64,000 nucleotides of DNA from Hippophae tibetana (Eukaryota; Streptophyta; Magnoliopsida; Rosales; Elaeagnaceae). Positions 46,761-58,467 of this stretch are shown here, one piece after another (position 1 is the first letter of the stretch; every line of letters starts with the position of its first letter). The stretch covers positions 13,348,001-13,412,000 of the forward strand of contig CM072803.1 in NCBI GenBank assembly GCA_037013495.1, in the 5' to 3' direction. A program made the position numbers and the translations under genes. Under the pieces are notes generated by a model. The model was not told where the DNA came from. It was given only the letters and a program-made list of their open reading frames with translations, and ran no database searches.

Positions 46761-47159
46761 GTTTAACAAAGTTTAAAAATTTGAAAAATTAAATATTAAT
46801 TAATTACTTGAGAATTAAATTTATTACAAAAATAATAATTTATATACAATATATATATATATATATATAACTTAAAATTACAAATAAAATGATGTCGTCT
46901 CTTTTATCATAGATTTTGTGATATTTCCACTTTATTTCAATGACAGAAAGGTTGGTTTACTTAAAATCACCAACATAGTGACCAGGAAACTAGGCAAGAG
47001 AGATGAGATGGAGTTTGGGCAAAAAAAAGTTGGTCAATATAACAATTCATTCCCCTAAATACATGAGCACGTAAACATTCATCAAACAAGCAGCCCAAAC
47101 TTCACGGACTTATGAATGGAGAAATTAAAGCATTATAAAAATTACCATGGTATTATCCT

Positions 47160-49610
47160 TTGTTATTCAAGATCATCAGATTCTTCTCCTAATTCTTTTT
47201 GTGATGTTATAATTTGAACAATGCGTTTTGTCTATTCTTCTCGTATATCATCAAAAATTTGCATATCATAGCCCAACTTGTTTCAACCAAATAACTATAT
47301 GTAATTAAATTCAAAATAAGAATGTAATATCATGAATTCACAAAAAATAACTTATATATGTTAAAAGATTAGTAAAAGATATTATCACATCGATACCAGA
47401 GTGATATAATAATAACCCCATCCCTTCGAAATCATATTAGCATTGTATTAATCTTTTTTCTATAAATATTAAGTTATCTAGAATCAAGCTGGTATTTTTA
47501 ATGCTATAATGAGCTCTAAATATGAAGTTAAGTGTAACTCCGATTTGTTACTTGGTAAAAGAGACTACCACATCTTTAATTAGAATGTTGATATTTGTGA
47601 TGATTTCACTCATAAACTTCATGGCATAGTAACCACACATGACTCGACGGCCAAGTCACATATTGTCCAACCCCTTCTTTAACTATGGTAGCATCAAAAG
47701 GCACAAATAGTGGAAAATCATGGAGAAATGATTGATCAATTACTATCTGCCAATAATTTGGAAAATATTGATTATGAATCATTCAATCATCATTCAATTG
47801 TTGTAGTGTTCCAATAGCAAAAAAGTCCATTGATGAAGGATGTTTCAAAAAACATTTCATATTCTGTAAAATATTTAAGTATTATCTATAATAAAAAAAT
47901 AAAAATAATAGATTATATACATAAAATTTAAATCTTACCATAAATGATTCATCAAATAGAGGAGGATTCCCATGTGGGGTAGCTATTGAAAGGACATTCT
48001 CATCAAAACACTCATTGTGATGTGATGGATGATAATAATGCACAGATTGCATTGGAGAAAATGAACTACTACCTGATTGTATTTTCAATCCTGGCATAAA
48101 GGGAGGATCAATAGGATAACTATATCCTATACATTATATAGGTTGGGCACCATAAGATTGCATAGGTGACATACTTGGAATGGATGGTTGCATGCTTGGC
48201 CAGTAGGGCTTGCCCTAATTATAGTATGTTGTCACGCCTGCCATGGGTTATGATTGATATTCTTTTAAAGTGACAATGTCACTTAACATTGAGGCCTTAA
48301 AAAGGCTGAATTTTTCTTCAATTTTACAGTACTTATCCTTACTGACCATCTAAGGCTTTTGTTTTGGAATGTTAAAAAAATCCATATAACCATCATATTC
48401 GCTTCCTTTCCTAACACAACTAGGATGCTCTTGTCCGAATGCATGATATATAGCATCTCTCCCTAGTTGTTCGATTATTTCACCTCTAGCTATTTGTTCT
48501 TGAACAACTCTTTACAAATAATAAAGCAAACAAACATATCATACATTATTACATCAATTAGAAAAAATCATAAGGACTTTGTATCAAGTTAAATTACTAA
48601 CCAACTTATTTATTTGTTCTTCTCCTCGTTTAGTCATTGGTCTTGACTTCTTTATTTTGAGAGTCTTTGTTTCTATATACAATTCAGATTAGGTAACCGG
48701 TCTACCCAATTTAGCTTCCTATATAAACTAAATAAATTTATTAACCATGACATCAACTTAAATTTAAGGAAAATAAATATAAAAATATTTATAAATCAAC
48801 ACAAATTAATAATACCATTCTATGTCTAACTTCAGGATTTGAAGACCTCCTAGTACGGTTAGGAAGAATATTATGCATTTGTATATTTTGATGTTCTTCC
48901 CTCATAATTTGAAATTCATCCATATGTCTATAATCCACGAACTCTTTCCACGCTTAGGGTTCAATCCAGGGGTGTTCTTCAGGAATTTTGTATAGTTCTA
49001 TTTCATCAAGTGGTTCCAAATATGAAAACACATAATTTATGGCCAATTTGAAAGTTTTGTATTCCTTCCATGCCTTATTTGCAATCTTATAACACTTGTT
49101 CATCCAAGTGGTATTTTGTATAGTTCTACATCATCAAATGGTTCCAAATATGAAAACACATAATTTATGGCCAATTTGAAAGTTTTGTATTCCTTCCATG
49201 CCTTATTTGTAATCTTATAACACTTGCTCATCCAAGTGCCAGGGACTTTATAATGATTCTGTAAAAACACACTACAAAAGATGAGATATAATATATGTAA
49301 TCAGTTATAAAATAAATAAGATTTACATAATTGGTTTTCCATATTTTGAACTTTTCAACTTTGATAACCTTAGTCCAATCATTTATATTGATTGGTATAC
49401 TTCACTTCAAAAGTACCAATAAGGGATTTCAATTGTTGGCCATTTTTCCCTAATGGATTAGGCACTAGTGCCAGACACTTGGCACCAACACCAACAAACT
49501 GCTGAAAAACCATAATCCTAACTCCATTAATTCCATTTATTACTTGATCTTTTAATTTGACCACACCTTTTGATTTGTTGGGAATAAGTCCCATAAAATA
49601 ACAAACCACC
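47160..49610 (-). pseudogene. CACTA transposase-related gene (plant Ptta/En/Spm type)
   Basis: Exon-like pieces on the minus strand: 49,609-49,379; a segment near 49,240-48,850 (KMWKTNYV-type, KAWKEYKTFKLAINYV, then FQIMREEHQNIQMHN); one near 48,715-48,600 (KLGRPVT, SELYIETKTLK); one near 48,515-48,355 (RGEIIEQLGRDAIYHAFGQE then HPSCVRKGSEYDGY); and 48,097-47,882. The GRPVTRSEL...H-AFG-EHP layout resembles the plant Ptta/En/Spm transposase-accessory proteins. An internal 128-bp tandem duplication and stops show it is broken. No DDE catalytic domain was found, so the element is non-autonomous. Confidence 0.55.
48985..49240. repeat. 128-bp tandem duplication in CACTA gene
   Basis: Two units, 48,985-49,112 and 49,113-49,240, both starting 'attttgtatagttcta' and ending 'catccaagtg', with only a handful of differences. 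They lie in the exon coding for the KAWKEYKTFKLAINYV stretch. Confidence 0.85.
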
Positions 49611-50027
49611 TATATATCAAATTACAGATTTATGAGCAGAAAAGACAAATATCACTTTCATAATCTTTTAGACAATATTGAATAGAATGATAAAAAAAAG
49701 AATATTTTATATTACTTAAGTACTCAATAATTTGCATCAGGTTCCCAAACCTAAAGGGTTCTGATACTTGCACACTTGACAAAACATAGTGTAAAAAAAA
49801 TAAAAATAAAAACATTTTAAGCACCAACACCAGCACTAGGCCAAGCACCATACACCAATACCAGCACCAGGTGACTACATGTTCCACAAACCATACCAAG
49901 CAACCTTCCCAACAAATTTTCATAACCCATCTAAATCCAGCATCCAAATTTCTCAATGTAAGCAAGCCTTCAGACAGCTAGAAATAACCTCTACCGATCG
50001 AGATTTGGTATCGAGAGTCATTTATAA

Positions 50028-50295
50028 TAGAAAAGTTTCATTAGGTTTACTCATTCTATATAGCAATAACAATAGAAATAAAAAAGTTTCATTAGGTTTA
50101 CTTATTCTATATAACAATAACAATAGAAATAGAAAAGTCGAGTTGATGTTGCTAGAAATATTTAAGCAATGGCCAAGGAACTACTATGACGAGAGTGGAA
50201 CAGAGGCTGAAACGTGGTGCGAGAGTGGAATAGATGTTGGAACATAGCACAAGAGTGGAATAGAGGTTGGAATGCGGTGCGAGACTGGAACAGAG
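50028..50295. repeat. Two short tandem-repeat blocks
   Basis: The first is a duplicated ~58-bp unit containing 'gtttcattaggtttact' and 'caataacaatagaaat' (about 50,028-50,145). The second is a 30-bp period 'gagagtggaacagaggctga', units at 50,191, 50,221, 50,251 and a partial one at 50,281. Both lie inside the CACTA element. Confidence 0.8.
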
Positions 50296-50499
50296 AGAAT
50301 TCAGGTTTCGGGTAGAGAAGAGAATATATATAGTAGGGTTTCAAGTCGTATAAAAAAGAGAGATGCAAGGGAAAAAATTGGAAAAAAAAAATAAAAAAAA
50401 AGAAAAAAAAATAAAAGGAAAAAGAAAAAAGAAAAAAAAGAGGAAAAAATAAAAAAATTGATAAAAAATTTTGGTGTAAAAGAGAGAAAATTGATATAC

Positions 50500-50648
50500 C
50501 CTATGACCTCAGTTTTAAAATAACCGAGGTCATAAGGTATGTCTATGGCCTCGGTTTTATAAAAATTGATACCAAAACCCTATAACCTCAGTTTTATAAA
50601 AGCCGAGGCTAAATGGGCGAGACCATATGTATGTGTTTGTAGTAGTGT
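50500..50648. mobile_element. CACTA-family terminus, 'cctcggtttta' type
   Basis: Four 'accgaggt / cctcggtttta' units in alternating orientation end in 'gtttgtagtagtg' at 50,648. This is a right terminus of a third CACTA family. No matching left end was recognised. Confidence 0.5.
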
Positions 50649-50879
50649 GTTAACATTTTAAAAGAAAAAATTAGTATATTAAAGTACAAAAAATTTGTTC
50701 TTGAAAAGGTTGCTCTTTTAGGACAAAATTTAATTTTTTTCCTTTTTGACGTCCTGTGACCCTCACTTTGGAACAAATGAAATGACAAAAATATTTTGTC
50801 CCTAATTCATATTTAGGACAAAATATCAACTTTTAAAGATAAAAACTACTTATCCGAAAAGACACATTTTCTTGTAGTG

Positions 50880-51770
50880 TGATTTGCCTATTACTTCCAT
50901 TTGACCGAAAATTTGAGGATATGAGCTTCCACTCTATGTGAAACATTGTACTTCTTTAGTACTCTATCAAAGAGTCTATTGCAAAAATGGCTACCTCTCT
51001 CACTTATTATTTCTCTAGGTGTTCCAAATCTTTTAAATATCGAATCCTTAATGAATTTCACAACAACATTTGCATCATTAGTTTTAGTGGGTATAGTTTT
51101 TATCCATTTGGATACATAATCTACAGTAACCAATATAAATTCAAAACCATTGGATGGGGAAAAGGACCCATAAATTCAATCATCCATACATCAAAGAGTT
51201 CAACAACTAAATTAGATGTCAAAGGCATTAATTTAAGCTCTTTTGCTTATGTTACATGTTCTTTGACATCAATCACATTGTGCACGAAACATATTAGCAT
51301 CTTTGAAAAGAGTTGGCCAATAGAATCCAAACTGTGATAACTTTAGGGTAGTTTTCTTACCATTAAAATGGCCTCCATAATGAAATTCATGATAAAATGT
51401 CAAAATGCTCTTATTTTCTTCTTCAAGTAACCTCCAGATGACTTAATCTTTTCTTGTGAAGAAATTCCGAGTCTCAAAACACTAGTGGTCAGATAGTTAA
51501 TGATATTTTCATTCCAAGGGTTTGGACTTACTGAAAATAACTTTAAATTAGGAAAGGTTTCAACTATATCTTCTTTACTCTCACCTTCGAGAGTATTGAA
51601 GTCAAAAATTAATCTAGATAATGAGTAGCTACTAAGTTTTCACTACCCTTATTATCTTTGATTTCTAAGTCAAATTTCTGTAAGAGTCAGACCTACCTAA
51701 TTAATCTTGGCTTTGCATTAGGTTTACTTAATAGGTATCTCAAATTAGTGTGATCAAAACGTGGTGGAAT
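50880..51770 (-). pseudogene. gypsy RNase H and integrase N-terminal half
   Basis: Open piece 51,133-50,891 reads VDYVSKWIKTIPTKTND and FKRFGTPREIISERG (the family has ISDGG: the catalytic Asp is Glu here). Upstream, FMGPFPHP lies near 51,175-51,150, and PWNEN and the RNase H tail near 51,500-51,700. Many stops. Confidence 0.8.
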
Positions 51771-51799
51771 AATTAATTTGGGCACCATTTAGTGTTTTG

Positions 51800-53094
51800 C
51801 TCAAAAATAGGTCGATGGTTAGAATCTAGCCTTGTAGATAGTTGTTTCAATTTATGAATATTATCTACGTATGGTATAAAAAGGTTTCCTAAGGATCTCC
51901 TACCATGCATAGATTATTGAAAGCGAAAATTTAAAACACTTATCAATTAAAGAGAAAAAGAATAGTAAAATAACTATACAAAAATTTAGAGAAAATATAC
52001 ATAGTATTTAGTACAAAAATACTAAACAAAAAAATTGAGTTAATTTCTAAGTTAAATAACATAATCAGTATTAACGAAGAAAGCTCTCAGGAAAGAATGG
52101 TAGGGCAAAGCCATCTAAAAAACCATTATCTTTGACAAAGCAACGTTTTCAGGAAAAACTGGCATAAAGATTTCCTAACTAGTCTCATTGATAGAACTGA
52201 CTTAGATCTTTATTTTTCATGCTATTACACAATTATTACTTTTTTATTTTTCTTTAATAGCACAGCAACAAACTATTTTTCTATGCTGTAGAAAACTAGG
52301 TTCGGTATGAGCTTCAGTTTTTTTTAGTTAATTAATTAAATATTATTTATTAAAATTTAATAATTAAATTAAAATTTATTTTAAACTTTAATTTTATTTA
52401 TTTATTTAGATAATGAAATTTGAAATAAAAATTAATTTTTAATTAATTTTATTTTAATAATTAAATAGTAACTTTTGATTTTTTTTAAATAATAAATCTA
52501 AATATAAATATCAATTAAAATTTTAAATTTTTGATTTACTGTTCACATAATAGTATCCATAAGAGTAGCTTTTGATTTTTTATTGTTTTTAAATTTAAAT
52601 TTTTTGATTTACTGTATTTGGAACAATAGTTTTTTATTTTTATTTTTTTAAAATTTTCAAACTTTTGATTTACTATTCATTGAATAGTATCTAGAATACT
52701 TGCTTTTTATTTATTTATTTTTAAATTAAAAATTTTGGATTTTATTTTTCAAATTTCCCTAAACAGTATGTGAACTATTTAGATTTTTTTGAAATTTAAT
52801 AATTAAATTAAATTTAAGATTTGTTATTTTTTTGAACAGTAAACCATAAAAGATTTATTTAAAAAATTAGATTTTTATTTTTCAAAAACTTTAAATTTAT
52901 TTTAAAACTTATATCTTTTATTTATGATTTTTTATGTGTATGATAAATAATTTTTATATTAATTTAAATTTTGTCTTATATATTGATATTTTTATGTTTA
53001 TGAACTTAATATTCAAATCTAATATATTTTTAGTTTTTTTTATTTGATTTTGATTTGAAATTAAATTCTAAAAGTAAAAATCACAATATTTACA
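51800..53094. other. AT-rich interior of the gypsy relic
   Basis: No coding signal. 51,780-51,920 may be leader sequence. From 52,300 on there are long A and T runs and recurrent 'aaatttttgatttactgt' phrases (about 52,525, 52,605, 52,665), a low-order repeat with spacing near 60-80 bases. Confidence 0.4.
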
Positions 53095-53395
53095 TCATAT
53101 AAAGTAGATATAGACATAGATTCAACAAATAATTATGTAATTTAATAAATTCATAAATATTAAAAAATAATGGATATAATAATTCAGTAATTATGCTTAT
53201 TCATGTTATTTAGGTTATTAAAGATATAAATTGATATTTTCTTTTTGTTATGAAAATATCCTTAGGGCTAGGCCCAAATTTTTTTTTTTAATATTAATTA
53301 ATTAATATCTTTAGGTAGAGCATATTAATTAATTAAATATTGAATTTTAGTTTTATTTCTAAGAAAATAACAATCACATAAAAAAACACAAATAT

Positions 53396-53924
53396 ATGGA
53401 CTTCAAAAGTAACATAATCAATACTTTAACAATGTTATAAAATGACAGAAAAAGAAACACATGTATTTAATTGTATTTAAATGCACATTTGATTTGACAT
53501 AAGTTCGGAGCAAAATCTTTTCTTACTATTGTCGAACTGACACGAAATCATGACATGATAATTGATAAAATGTGAAAAAATTATTATTATAATTATAATT
53601 TATTAATAATTATTTTATTTAATAATAATATTATTAAATTATAATGAATAATAAAAATAAAATAAATATATATATGACACACTTATTATAACAATAATAA
53701 AAATTTGTGTAATTATCATTAGCCATTATGTTTAATAGAAATAAAATATACAAGTTATATATTTAAAATTAATATATATTAATTAACTTTTGTAACATTT
53801 TAGAACATTCAGTCATATAGTGAATTTGTTTTTTATATTTTTGTTAAAAAAATTTAAATTAAATCAAATGAAACTTTACTAGTATGGAAAAATAGTTGTT
53901 TTAAAAAACATTTCTCAAAAAGTT
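53396..53924. other. AT-rich spacer
   Basis: No gene recognised. Dominated by 'taat/atta' runs (53,580-53,700). Confidence 0.5.
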
Positions 53925-55911
53925 AAAAAAAATGTCTTATTGTACATTATATCTATTGGCTTCTTGTGTACAAAACATGGTGTTTGTATAGTCTTATTCA
54001 ATGTTGTACCATCCTTTGTGTAAGGTTGGTTACTGTAAATCAGTAACTGTAAATCAGTAATGTACATACGCACATAGTTAGGTACACTTTGTAAACAAGC
54101 ATATTTATACACATCACAAGATTTGCTCAAGTTTCCTCGCAGACGTTGTCGCTCATGTTTTTGTTTGGTTTTGAATGCAGGTATTTATGAAAATTTCTCG
54201 ACAAATTTTAGAAAATAAAAATGTGATTTTTTAGCACCTCACCACCACCTTCGCCAACCACTTTTCAGCTAGTATGGTGATCGGTCGGGTGCTTGATGAA
54301 AAAACATCGGCATCAAGTTCGCAATATTGATTTCGCAAATACTTTGGTTTTATAGAAAATTACAAGTATATTTCCAAAGTCGATCTAAGGAAGGAATATA
54401 TGTTATTTTTAATTTATTATTCAAACTTTTAAAAATTAAATTAATTCCTAAACATCCTATCATGATATTTTGATTTTTTGATTCCTAATATAATAACATA
54501 AAACAAATAAACATAGATATAGATTCAATAAACAATTATGCAAATTTTTATCATTCATAATAGTAGAGTATTTATGGATATAATAATTAAGTTAATTATG
54601 CTCACTCGCTCATATTATTTATGCTATTAAAGATATAAATTGAGATTTAATGATTCTCTATTTTTTATATAAATACCACCTTTGGTGGGATTATGTATTT
54701 GTTGTTAATTAAACAAATCAATTAACACCTATAAATTGGTTGATAATTAATTTGGTTAATTAAATTAATTTCTATTTTTTAAGAGATTGAAAATAAACCA
54801 TTTAAATGTCACCTTTGATGGGGTTAGACATTTTAAACTTTATTCAAGATGTCCAAATTAAACCTAAGAATTTAATTATTCGAGTTCTAACTTTTAAGTT
54901 TTAAAACCATTACTGAAAATATGTTGTTAATACATTTTCAAATAATATTTATAAAAACTTTTGAAATAGAGTTTCGTTCTAACTAATGAGTGATTGTACC
55001 GACAAATAAAAGGGCACTACTCTAAATTAGACCGGATAATTAAACTATAAAATCTAATTTTTAGATTTAAGTTTGTAATGGAAAATAATGTATTTCCCTT
55101 TAACATCCTTAATATAAAATCTTGAATAAAAATAAAATCAATTTATTTTGTAAAAATGTTTTACCTATTTAATATTTCACAAGCATAACAACGTTATTAT
55201 TATATCATATTTACAAACATCCAGCCATGTTAAATTTAAACACAGACAAATTAAATATAACATATAAAAATAAAATATAAAAATAACTATAAAGAATTAA
55301 TTTTAAAATTATATTTCAAAATAATTCTTGTAGAACTTTGATGCTAATTACGTTTTTTGAAAACATCCAAATGGATTAACATTTACGTTTATTGAATCAA
55401 AAACTAAAAATTTACAAAAGCATAACTAGTTCTTCTCAAAAAGAGAGGAACTTAAAAAAAACTAAAAAAAACTACGAAAACTTTCTAGAGAGAGAGGAGC
55501 TGAGATTTTGAGGGATGATTTTTTACAATGGAGTAGATGGTCCTTTTATAGGTGAGTAAAAGGATAAAAAGTTTAAAAATATCTTGAAAATGGGTGTTGG
55601 ACGTGTTTCAGATAGGCTGAAAAGCGTGTGGGATGCAGTGCATGTGGACAGGAGAGTGGATCTCAACGTGACATGCACGCGAGTGACTCGACGGATGCTC
55701 GTGGCTCAGCGTGGATTGAGGCATTTTTGACCTTTTGACCGTTTTGACCCATTTTTTCCATTGGTTTTCACTTTTTTTTATTTTTATCCTTTTTTTCTCA
55801 TATCTCTTGTTGTGTACAATAAGAGATAGGTTGTTTTGAGTTTCAAGGTTTTTCTCAAAATTATGAGTAGTTACACTTCTTATTACTGATATGTGGTAAC
55901 TAATCACACCA
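53925..55911 (+). repeat. SIRE-like 5' LTR, interrupted by gypsy LTR
   Basis: 53,925-54,293 matches 61,700-62,038 ('gttaggtacactttgta', 'catgt...tttttgtttggtttt', 'gtatttatgaaaatt'). 55,796-55,911 matches 62,255-62,350 ('gtagttacacttctt', ending 'cacacca'). Between them sits a gypsy LTR. About 215 bases of the LTR around and after the TATA box are missing, so a deletion accompanied or followed the insertion. Confidence 0.8.
54294..55795 (-). mobile_element. Gypsy LTR copy, right end lost
   Basis: Third copy of the Athila-like LTR. It starts 'tgatgaaaaaacatcggcat' and follows the 31,886 solo LTR through 'taccacctttggtggga', 'gacaaataaaagggcactac' and the GC-richer promoter patch (55,590-55,720). 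The minus-strand TATA box is 'cctataaaagga' (55,552-55,541). The last ~200 bases (to CTCATCA) are missing, so no target duplication can be tested. No internal gypsy sequence follows. Confidence 0.85.
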
Positions 55912-56099
55912 CATATTCTCTCTAATGAAATCAGGAGAATGAGATAATGTACATAGAAATCCACTTTTCAATTGGTTGAACTATGATTATTGAAAATCAT
56001 AAATGAATGCCTTTTTTTGGTCCCTCAGAGATCGTCTGTGCTTTCTTTGTAAGAATGGATAGCGTACCTAACTAAAACCCTACCCGATAGTACTGTGAT

Positions 56100-57945
56100 T
56101 CTAACACCTATGATTGAGTGGACAAAGGAAGAAAATAAGGAGTTAGAATGGAACAGTAAGGGTTTATATACAATTATCAAGGATGTGATGCCTGATGAAT
56201 TTAGAAAAATACAAAGTTATACTACCATTAAGAAAGCATGAGATAATCGAAAGTCTACTTTACTAGTTTCATGCCAAAGTTATTGTGACAAAATCAATGT
56301 ACAAACCTAGTGAGCTTACAATAAATAAGCTAGTCGATGATTTATAAGTTTTTGAAACTTTACCATTTATTGCCAAGACAAGAAGGCTTTCAAGAAGGAA
56401 AAGAATTTAGCTTTCATGATTGCCCAAAAAGTGTTCCCAGTACTAGTACAAATTCCACTTTTGTTAATTACGACTTTGATGCTAATAAAGAAGAGATGGC
56501 TTTACTTGCACAGATATTCATAAGATTCTTCAAAAAGAAAAAAAAACATTTCTATGAGGAAATTAGAAAAGATAGTTTGAGCTCTAAAGGTTCAAAATTA
56601 GGAAAAGATTATGATGACTCAGATAATGAATATAAGAAAATAAGCAAAGGGAATTTAAATAAGATTAGATGCTTTGAATGTGGGAAGCATGGTCACATTG
56701 TAGCAAAAAAAAATTCAGAAAAAAAACACAAAAATAAGTGTATGATGAAAGCTGAGGTTACTATTTAGGGAAGTACTAGTAGTGATGATGAGGATGACAC
56801 TGAGTTCTTGGGCTTTCTTTACCTCAAGCAATGTTATTGATCCTCTAAATGGTGCCTTAGGTGTTTATGAGGTTACAACTGATGATGATGAAGTCGAGCA
56901 AGATGAATTGCTCTATTCCTATAATGCTTTATTGTTAGAGCATATTAAGTATGAAAAAGCTAAGAAAAAGGCTTTGTATAGCCTTATTGAAAAATCACAC
57001 GAGATTAGGGTGTTACATAAAAATCTAGAGAAAAGAAAATCTTCAATTGACAGTCAAAAAGGTGATCTCACATGTAGGTCTAAGGTCATCCAAATGAGAT
57101 ATGATGATTTTCTCAAAAAGTTTAATGCAAATAATGAGAAAGTGAAAAAGCTTAAGGAACAATTGAAGGTTCCTACTTCAGGTAAAGCTACTTAACTTAT
57201 TATCAATCCTAAACTCACTCCTAATTAGAAGAATGAAGTTGGGCAGTGAAAGTTCAGATTATTGTCCCTAAGAGCACAAAGGAATATCTAGCTTATTCAC
57301 TTACAGAAAAAAAATATTGAGATTTAACAACTACACAAAAAAGTTAGAATTCTTAATAATTTTGCTGCATATCTAAAATAATTCCTTAAGAAAAAGGAAG
57401 TTTTGATTAAAGCTTTGAGGGATAAATTAAGTGTTAGTAAGAAGTAACTAGCCCTTTTTACCACTACAGTTAACAATATAATGATTGGTTTCAAGAACTT
57501 AAATGAAATCCTCAACAATGTAAAGATGTTTGGTAGCAAAGATGACATTGGTTTCAATGAATGGGTTCAACATCTAAAGTGGGTCCTACTAAGTTTATCA
57601 ATGCTTTCAATCAAGATCCAAAGTTAAAGTTTACTGCCACTGACCCAAGAGGTAAGTCTGATGTGTCTTTTAAGCCAAATTCCTCTAATAAGGTGAACAC
57701 ATCACTTAAGGCTAGCACTTTCTATTACTCTAGTGATGCTCTACTTGCTTTATTGTCTCTACTTAATGCTATCCCTACTTGTCACCACTATGGTGAGCTT
57801 GGGCATGTGAGATCTTGTTGTAAAAAATTAACTTCTCATCCTCATATAAAAGTTAATATGAGAGCATCTTCCTCCTCTCCAGCATATACATTTCTACTCT
57901 TTGTGGCACTACCGACCACTTTGTTAGGTAGTGTTCTTGACATGT
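56100..57945 (+). pseudogene. SIRE-like gag
   Basis: Parts in order: EWTKEENKELEWNSKGLYTI and DVMPDEFRKIQSYTTIKKA (about 56,115-56,240, then a stop), the open piece 56,337-56,768 with a zinc knuckle CFECGKHGHIVAKKN (56,671-56,715; the last Cys is missing), 56,782-57,195 with a Lys/Glu-rich coiled-coil-like region (LEHIKYEKAKKKALYSLIEK), and 57,561-57,947 with a second knuckle-like C-H-H-Y-G-E-L-G-H-V-R-S-C (57,780-57,818; second Cys is Tyr). The two-knuckle layout with a long charged middle fits SIRE-type gag. Frameshifts separate the pieces. Confidence 0.7.
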
Positions 57946-58353
57946 GAGGAGCTCATCTAAGATTTTTCCACCTCATTCATCCTATCTTATTTTATTGGAT
58001 ATAGCTAGTGTGTCTCATCTGATCGTGTTCAAGAAAGTTGCATTATACACTTAAGGTATAGTGTGTAAAGAAATATTTCTACCTCAAAAAGTTTACATGG
58101 CCTAGATTATATGGATAACTATAATAGATTTTGTAAAAATTATAAACAAAACTGACCATAAGTTCCATAAACGCCGCTCATATGATTCAAAAGACTATCT
58201 TCTAACTCAGTTCTCCCTCACAAATTCTTTAAACGGAGGGGCGTTGTCTAATAACTATTTTTGGTAATCTATTGGGGTTGAGCTTCTTATTTCTTTTCTC
58301 ACTCTATTTGTAGTTCTTTTGTATGTGAAATATGTGTTGATTCAATTGTTGTC

Positions 58354-58467
58354 TGTTTGCTCAATTTATGCATCTCAAGTTAATTTTACTACCTTAAAAA
58401 AATTAAAAAATGTTTGCTCAATTTATGCATCTCAAGTTAATTTTACTACCTTAAAAAAATTAAAAAA
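58354..58467. repeat. 57-bp tandem duplication
   Basis: Two identical units (58,354-58,410 and 58,411-58,467) starting 'tgtttgctcaatttatgcat' and ending 'ttaaaaaaattaaaaaa'. Perfect identity in an otherwise decayed element implies a recent slip or assembly duplication. Confidence 0.9.

Larger units (their letters stand above)
45773..50879 (-). mobile_element. 5.1-kb CACTA (En/Spm) transposon
   Basis: The left end is 'cactatgagagaaaatagc' and the right end, inverted, 'cactacaagaaaatgtgtc'. It is flanked by a perfect 3-bp duplication TGA (45,770-45,772 and 50,880-50,882). Sub-terminal regions are full of 'ggacaaaa' / 'ttttgtcc' units at both ends (45,790-46,220 and 50,690-50,840), typical of CACTA elements. 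It interrupts the gypsy integrase; removing it and one TGA rejoins that gene. It carries a degraded minus-strand transposase-related gene and internal termini of two other CACTA families. Confidence 0.9.
44079..53395 (-). mobile_element. Athila-like gypsy relic, minus strand, split by CACTA element
   Basis: The same LTR family as the solo LTR at 31,886 bounds this relic: a partial LTR at 44,079-45,110 and a fragment at about 53,095-53,395, both in the same orientation. Between them, on the minus strand, are RNase H (about 51,760-51,690: LRYLLSKPNAKPRLIR), integrase (51,230-50,885 and 45,772-45,210) and the post-pol motif (45,170-45,135). gag, protease and most of RT are missing. Integrase is interrupted by a 5.1-kb CACTA element. 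Confidence 0.8.

Noticed and set aside
49630..50368. Open frames on both strands as coding exons
   Set aside because: They consist largely of short tandem repeats and low-complexity sequence with no recognisable protein pattern.
46580..50648. A single inner CACTA element with these two ends
   Set aside because: The sub-terminal repeats differ and the 3-base flanks (att versus tgt) do not match.
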